Assembly (NCBI GenBank): GCA_001695595.3
Contig: MBPM02000093.1
Coordinates: 211,068-275,067 of the forward strand
Length of the DNA: 64,000 bases
Direction: 5' to 3'
Origin: Plasmopara viticola
Taxonomy: Eukaryota; Oomycota; Peronosporomycetes; Peronosporales; Peronosporaceae
Below the pieces are notes generated by a model. The model had not been told where the DNA came from. It saw only the letters and a list, made by a program, of their open reading frames with translations, and did not search any database. Shown piece after piece: positions 57,978 to 64,000 of this stretch (position 1 is the stretch's first letter; every line of letters starts with the position of its first letter). A program made the position numbers and the translations under genes.

Positions 57978-60900
57978 AAAGCCATGGAGAGTACATTGGC
58001 ATCTCAAACTACTCCCGTAGTATTTAACTAGGCACGATAATTGCTGAAATGGATAGTAGTAGTAGTAGTTATATACTTAGTCTAGTGCACTATACAGCGA
58101 GCATCCGAACATGTTATAAGGAAAACGACAATTTTCAGATGAATACTCATTTGGCTTCACTTGACCTAGATTCGCTACTACTGAGATGTTTTGTCCGGCT
58201 TCGTTGTAAGAGAAAGCGAAAGACGAGTGAGTTCCAAATTCATTTATAATCACTACTGAGTTCCTAATGAGCCGTAACGAAGAGCTTGACAGGCTTTGAA
58301 GAGCTTGTGTTCAACAGAGGTGGAGCAGCTGACGCTCGTTCAGCTCATACGTAGCAAAATCTAGAATTTTAAGGACTCAGATGCCAGGTAGTTTTTGCTC
58401 GACATCACTGAAAATCTTAATGACCGTATGCAGCAAGCCAAGAGCATTTGGACGATTCATTAGGTTACTCTATCAATTTATACAAAACGCTTAGACAGTA
58501 AAACAAAGTTTAATCAGTTTCTTTTTTAATCTTGAGGCTTAATAGACGTTTAGTAAATCATACGAATCGCACTGAGAACGCCTGTGCATCCATGTCCACG
58601 TTAGAATAAGCACTCTTGACGACAAAGAGTCTTGACGGCCAACGTCGTACTTAAATTCACGAGCGTCGACTCCGCAAGATGATGCAAGTGCTAATGATCG
58701 AAAAAATTCAATCGTTCAGCCTAGTGCAACTTCTTCTGTAGCGACAGGACATTACACACTGTTCATTTAGTATCAATTGTTGTATCCCACTGCGCAACAG
58801 CAGCAATATCAAGCCCGGATGCAAGCCTAATTGCAAACCCATATGCAACAGGCTGATGAGTGCTACTAGTATCTCGTCGCATCAAGAGGCGAGCAAATCT
58901 TCGTGTTACACTGCAATTTTCTTTTTAACCCACAGCCAGCTTGTCGTTTTTTTTCTCATTCCTTTTTTAATGACCAACTACCCATAGATGGCTGCTTACT
59001 TCCCAACATGGTGAAAAATTCCTCCTCCTTTGTACGACTGCCTTTGAGGTGGCAAAGACGCCTAACTAGGTGTTTTCTTGATGAAGCAACGTGCTTACGT
59101 CATCTTCCTTCACCAGATATTCTACATTGTCGCTGCACTGACAGTATCTCTCGTGGAGCTGTAAGATTGACTGTTGAGCGCCGACGTTGAATAAATTCCG
59201 ACGCCACTGCGACAGCTCTGCAACAGGCAGCGCTCGGCCACAAATGTTTTGTAGAGTACCTCCAAGCACGACCCAAAAAGGGGAAGTTTGACCCCAAAAT
59301 TCGCCTAAGAAAAATGGCCTTGAGTTCCTCCAAGATTCAGGTCGCGATTTCAGGTTTTAGCACAACTGACGCCAATCGCAACTGTCCTAGACGAGACGAC
59401 TAGTAATACTGGTTCCTCATTTACCAATCTAGATCGTAAGATCCGTGCCCAGAGATATCCAATACGAGTCGTTCGAACTCACTTAACTATTGCGTCAAAT
59501 TACGGTGGAGCTGTCAAAATCTGATTGCCGATTATGGACGCCCTAATGAAAGCAAACGTATTTTATTGGGCGACAAAGCACGTTAAAAGATAGATTCAGC
59601 AATTTTGACGGTCATCGAGTCAAGATCTAACGGCCCTTTCTAGAGATCTGGACACGCGAATACGCGTTGATCAACGCAGCTCAACCGGATCGTAGCTAGA
59701 TGAAGAAAATCCAGCGATAGCGATATACATACCTCCTGAGCAATAAACAAATAGGAATGATTCCAAGAAGTACCGTCCTGACATTACTTTATTTACAAAG
59801 CGAAGCTCGCTTTACTCTCGCGCTACCTAATCACGATCCTCCCGAAAATATTTTTGTAGACCGAATTAAATTCAAGAGAAAAAGCTGGACCCGTTTCACA
59901 TGGATGCACCTCTTGAGCACTTACCAAAGAACTCAACGATACTGGTGCAGCTTTTCAGAACGTCGCAAAGGCGACCGACAGTGAGCTCGGGACAGCCCTT
60001 GACCAAGTCTCGACACTACGACTTCCACTTCGGCTTTCAGAATAATGTAAAGACCTTCTTTTTTGGCACGTTCATGAGCTTACGTATTAACGGCTTGATA
60101 AATGACTAAATCGAGCTGGGGACCGGCATCTAACAAGGCAATTAAATCTTGCACACCCTCTTCCCTGGAACAATGTTCAATTTTTCTGCGTGCTAAAACT
60201 GGTCACCTTGGTATTAAGATCTCCTCATATCCGTAGGCCCCGCCACCATCTCGCTTCAACCGAAGAAAAACAGAGGCCTGCGCTACAGCAAGACAATCAT
60301 GCTAGATGCAGTGCTGCCGAAAATGACAGCTTATTTCCAACTATGGCGGCACCAAGCAAGCACACTTCTTTGACGAGCACTTATCCTGCGTACTATTTCC
60401 CTCCGCAACTTTGGCCACGGCTGCACGGATAGCTTTAAAATTGTGAAGTGCCTGCGCAAATCCTTTTTGTTTCAACTCGCTTTGAGCGAAAATGCTGAGG
60501 TCCACACGCCGACGGCCTCCGAACGGATGAAAAATTCCAGGTTCAAAAAAAGGCTTCGGAATTTTCGAAGCCAGCGCATATGGTGCTGCGCTTAGACTCT
60601 GCTTCATTTAAAGCGTCATGTGGTGGGCTTATCGATTTTTTTCGCCAAAACCGCGCTAGAACTCGCTCGTTGAGGAAGTAATAATTAAGTTGCTAGCCGA
60701 AGACGGAGTGCTTTTTGCAATCTATACGCATTCATTACCACAAGGTACCTTATATCTAGCTCTTGGCTTCAGATTGACTCATTATATTTTCAGACTCGCC
60801 AAGATCGGTAGTGACCACGCGAGTTAAACGCAACTACCGCAGTCCTTGCGCTGTTCCAATCTAAATCACCACTCTGGTGCAATGTAAAGTTGAAGCTTGG

Positions 60901-61105
60901 AAGCTGCAACGCCAAGTCTTACGCAAGATCGCCTTACGCGATCGGCTGCTGGATAACACAGACATTGCAAGCTCATAAATAAAGTCCCCCACTTTGCGGG
61001 CCAAATGTGCAAGCAATCGGTCTTTATGTTTAGGTTTTCGGGCTATTACGTTGGCGTGCACTGGTTTGCCTTTTTATGTAAAGCTCGTTCGCAAACTACC
61101 CAAGA

Positions 61106-61608
61106 TTAAGCGCATGCCTCACGGACCCTGGGTTTGATCACAAATGCAAACTGGGACACAATTCGGGGCTGCGAAGGATGTTTGTGCTGTTCACCCTCGG
61201 TGATGTCAAGATTCGGCAAAATACGAAGTGCTTGGGCCTGCAAAATAAACATACCAGACGTCAACTTCATTAATATTTGTGCGGCCGTCGAGTCCACGTG
61301 TTTGCCTGTACATTGTAAAGCCGCTTTTTCTATGTCGTATGGCGCTAAGTAGCAATTCATTGCCCTGGGAGGCAGTATTGTTTCTCCAGGAAGCTTTTTT
61401 GTCGTGCGCTACAAGAACAACTTCCCTTAGGTTTCAACATCATCCGCAACAGCATTTTTTCAGAGCCAGAACTAATATTTTTAGCCATTACCTTGAGTTG
61501 CAACGTAAAACGCCACCCACAGCGACTCCAAGAAGTGCCCGAGAATCCTCGAGCCAGCTTTCTATTCCGGTGTGCCTCAAAAGCTTTCCAAATAGCGACA
61601 CCCAGCAC
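61106..61608 (-). pseudogene. Two adjoining coding-like frames of unknown origin
   Basis: Frames 61608-61357 (83 codons) and 61360-61106 (84 codons) abut on the minus strand. The second reads MNCYLAPYDIEKAALQCTGK and NLDITEGEQHKHPSQPRIVS, with protein-like composition. They may be two parts of a broken gene or element. Nothing is recognised; weak evidence. Confidence 0.2.
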
Positions 61609-62082
61609 GAATTGTGAACGTAGACTAGCGTAGCTCTAGCCACGCCTCTCGCAAGCACTGCATCCTCGGCGCCAAGCCAATCCGAGCGATTTCATCCAGG
61701 CAGAACAACCAACAACGCTAATCTTATACACGAATCTACAGCGACGTCTCAACTACCCCTCCGCATTTCTTTAGCGTCCAACTTTCTGCTTTTACCCTAA
61801 AAAAAATTTCTGCTCTTCGTAGCCTAAGAATTTATGCTTACCAAGAGCTCAGCTTCAGCATTCCAAGCCTAGCCGCAGCGAGACCCACAAAACTCGTATC
61901 TTCTGGGCACGCATTGTAATTGGGCGCGAATGCGTTGTGCTTAAAAACCTTAGTTTCACAATATATAATTAATTCAATCGTCAATTCCAAAAAAAATTAC
62001 AGTATCATATCGATAGGGATTTTAAGACGATCTTTAAAAGTCGCAGTGATCAAGTTGATTCTCACACCACGCACACCGTCCG

Positions 62083-64000
62083 ATGACCACCACTCCCGAT
62101 AAGATTGTTTATGCGCATCCGGCAAGCGCTCACTTTGGCGGATTTGGCTTGAGCGCTCGGTTCAACAGCGTGTCCGCGTTTACAACAACAACTCTAAAGC
62201 AATGCGCTTGCGCTTTACATTTCCGTCTGGAAACCAGGGGTTCCGAGCGACTTTTGTCAATGGTGATCGACCGTCATTTGTGTCGCCGGGTCTATACGAG
62301 GAGATTCTTGTGTCGTTTACGCCTCCTGCAGGGTTTCAATACTATTACGACTGCATTCGTGTGCAATGCGAAGAAGTGGTTTATGGCTTAAGTTCTGATG
62401 TGGTTCGTAGTGGTGCTACAATAATTCCATTGCACGCATATACAATGGTCAATGAAGTCACATTTCCCACACGAATGGACTTTGGTGCAGTCTTGCGGGG
62501 TACTTGTGCCCGAAAATTCGTAAATCTCACGTGCTCTGTCCCAGTAGAATTTGAGTATGAGCTACAAGTCACAAAGCCACATCCCGCATTTACAGTGTGC
62601 CCTCTCAAAGGCACCATTCCATCAAAAGGAGAGGCGCGTATCGAAATTGAATATCGGCCAGTACAGTATGCAACCGCAAGTACCGAATTAACATTGCACG
62701 TCTCGCAAATGGGGTTCACTCCTCGTGTTTGCACTCTTGTAGGCTCATCCTCCAGCACGGTAGCCGGCGCAACTTCGACCGTGGATGTTATAGACTCCAA
62801 GAGCAGCTCGTTAGCACCTGCTTCACTGACAGAAAAAGGAAGACATCGACCGACGAGATTGAGTAAGACTCGCTTTTCGAAAAGAGAGAAGAAGTCTCGG
62901 AGTAAGAAACACGCTCATGACGAGCCGCAACTTAGTGCTTTAGGAAACCAAGAGGAATTAAAACGCGTACAAAGTATCGAGCTGAGCAAGCTCAAATTTA
63001 AGAACTTGAAAGAGGCGATAGCAACAAATCGTACCTTACACCATCAACAAGAAAAATGGTCAAAGCTAAGTCCAAAAAGTGCCTTAAAAGGTGAAGAGAA
63101 AGAAACCACGGCATTAAGCTTCGAAACGTTGGTGAGGGAAGAAGAGGAATATCTTGCAACCAGACGAATGGGCAAACAGGTCAACGACATGTACTCAAAG
63201 CAAGAATTGCAGAAGACGGGTGGAGCCGGAAAAAAGACAGAATTTCAGAGTCACAAAGTGCGCCTCGGCCAGCGCTTGCTTTCCCGCCAGCAACTTGCTT
63301 ACCTTTCCGAGCTTCGGGAAAAAATCACCAAGTGTTGATACGTGAACAGCGCGATCAGCTTTGCACCACGTTTCACAATGTACGATACGAAAATCCAATC
63401 TATTACAACCGGCAAAACAAGACAACAACTGGAAACCAGCATTTTTTGCGTGGGGACTGTAAAGCTGCAGTGTTACCAGCTCACTATGTACCAACTTATA
63501 CGCCCGATTTTAAGTTGAACAAGAGCGATCTGTGGGGACGGCGTCAGCGGGTGCTTCAACGTCTGGTTCGAGCTGTATCGACTTGTATTTTACGCCAGCG
63601 AACCCAAAAGCGGCTCGATCGTATTCGTGTCTGGTTTGGAAAGTCTGCGACACGAACGCAAACTTGTAAAACGGCTGCAATGAATTGCGAAGAGAGTCTT
63701 CAGGCCAATAATAGCAAGACGTCCGTGGCGATACACCGTGACGCTATGAAACAAAAGCCCCTGCAGGAATGGGAGGACGCAGCATCAAAAGGTGATCAAC
63801 GCCAACTTTACTTGTCCAGTTTTCCTGCTTTCGATGAAATCGCGGCACCGAAACTCCGCGAAAAGATTGATCTACCCACGAACTGGGAGCCCGAAGGTCC
63901 TTCTTTTACTTTCATGGAGTTCAAACCTCGTGATGAAGCACTTTTAATGGGACATGTTCCTCTGCCGCTGCCGCGCTTCCGACGTACGTGCCGCTGGAGA
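62083..64000 (+). pseudogene. CFAP221: CFAP221/PCDP1-like ciliary central-apparatus protein with two frameshifts (3' end cut)
   Basis: The frame from ATG 62083 begins MTTTPDKIVYAHPASAHFGG, matching the CFAP221 start (x-x-A-x-P-x-x-H-F-G-G). At about 62,149-62,151 one base is missing; the text continues in the next frame through VRVYNNNSKAMRLRF, YYYDCIRVQC and HPAFTVCPLKGTIPSKGEAR, two HYDIN/ASH-type immunoglobulin-like domains of the family. A Lys-rich, coiled-coil-like part follows. At a six-A run (63,319-63,324) a second base is missing. After it, the protein resumes (HQVLIREQRDQL...) and stays open to base 64000. CFAP221 acts in the C1d projection of motile cilia. The defects may be true decay or sequencing errors. 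Confidence 0.82.

Larger units (their letters stand above)
54738..62082. other. Long intergenic region with decayed repeats
   Basis: About 7.3 kb, AT-rich, without a defensible gene. It holds the inverted repeat at 56579-56640, the 219-codon frame at 57318-57977 and two adjoining minus-strand frames at 61,106-61,608. Gln-rich coding-like traces lie near 58,795-58,860 (QQQYQARMQA). Segments near 58,985 and 60,320 share a short look-alike (atggctgcttacttcccaac / atgacagcttatttccaac). Old retroelement remnants are likely, but no reverse transcriptase, protease or integrase motif is visible. Confidence 0.5.

Noticed and set aside
59465..59490. T-loop-like gttcgaactc suggesting a tRNA
   Set aside because: No matching acceptor, D or anticodon arms in the surrounding 80 bases on either strand.

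Overview
The window looks like a low-GC, gene-sparse stretch of an oomycete nuclear genome (a Phytophthora or downy-mildew relative). The grounds are compact genes with few short GT-AG introns, a Ser/Thr/Pro-rich mucin-like surface protein, a multicopper oxidase and a motile-cilium gene next to long decayed repeats. The species call is inference.

Host genes sit in four blocks. (1) 1-5190, minus: a very large mucin-like protein with several membrane helices, cut by the window start. A 748-codon plus-strand frame lies over its repeats and is only its antisense shadow. (2) 13920-20663: a multicopper oxidase (+), a PLD3/PLD4-type phospholipase D-family membrane protein (-) and a five-exon NOM1/SGD1-type nucleolar MIF4G-MA3 protein (+). 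The first two are tail to tail; the last two share a 124-bp divergent promoter interval. (3) 52290-54737: a C2-DUSP protein (+) and a BSD-domain protein (-), tail to tail, each with one intron. (4) 62083-64000: CFAP221/PCDP1, a ciliary central-apparatus protein, carrying two single-base frameshifts and cut by the window end.

The centre (about 28.8-50.4 kb) is the most unusual part. It is a giant imperfect palindrome: two arms of about 9.4 kb, mostly near-identical and in opposite orientation, around a spacer of about 0.7 kb. Each arm is a decayed Maverick/Polinton-like virus-derived element. I recognise a protein-primed family B DNA polymerase (exonuclease motifs, palm motif A, C-terminal loss), a fibre-like protein with tail-fibre repeats and an S74-like end, a possible integrase N-terminal piece, and several unknown reading frames. 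Beyond the right arm only, a FtsK/HerA (A32-like) packaging ATPase and a penton-like minor capsid gene follow. I did not find a major capsid protein, a capsid protease or an integrase catalytic core.

Several stop codons and frameshifts in the polymerase are shared by both arms, so the element was probably dead before it was inverted and duplicated, or the arms have been homogenised since. Near-identity stops at the 3' end of the fibre gene, where the arms become visibly more divergent. The spacer holds a fragment that may be the end of a PiggyBac-like transposase. The remaining intergenic DNA (5.2-13.9, 20.7-28.8, 50.4-52.3 and 54.7-62.1 kb) holds decayed repeats, a degenerate CAACTT-type simple repeat, several hairpins and no gene I can defend.
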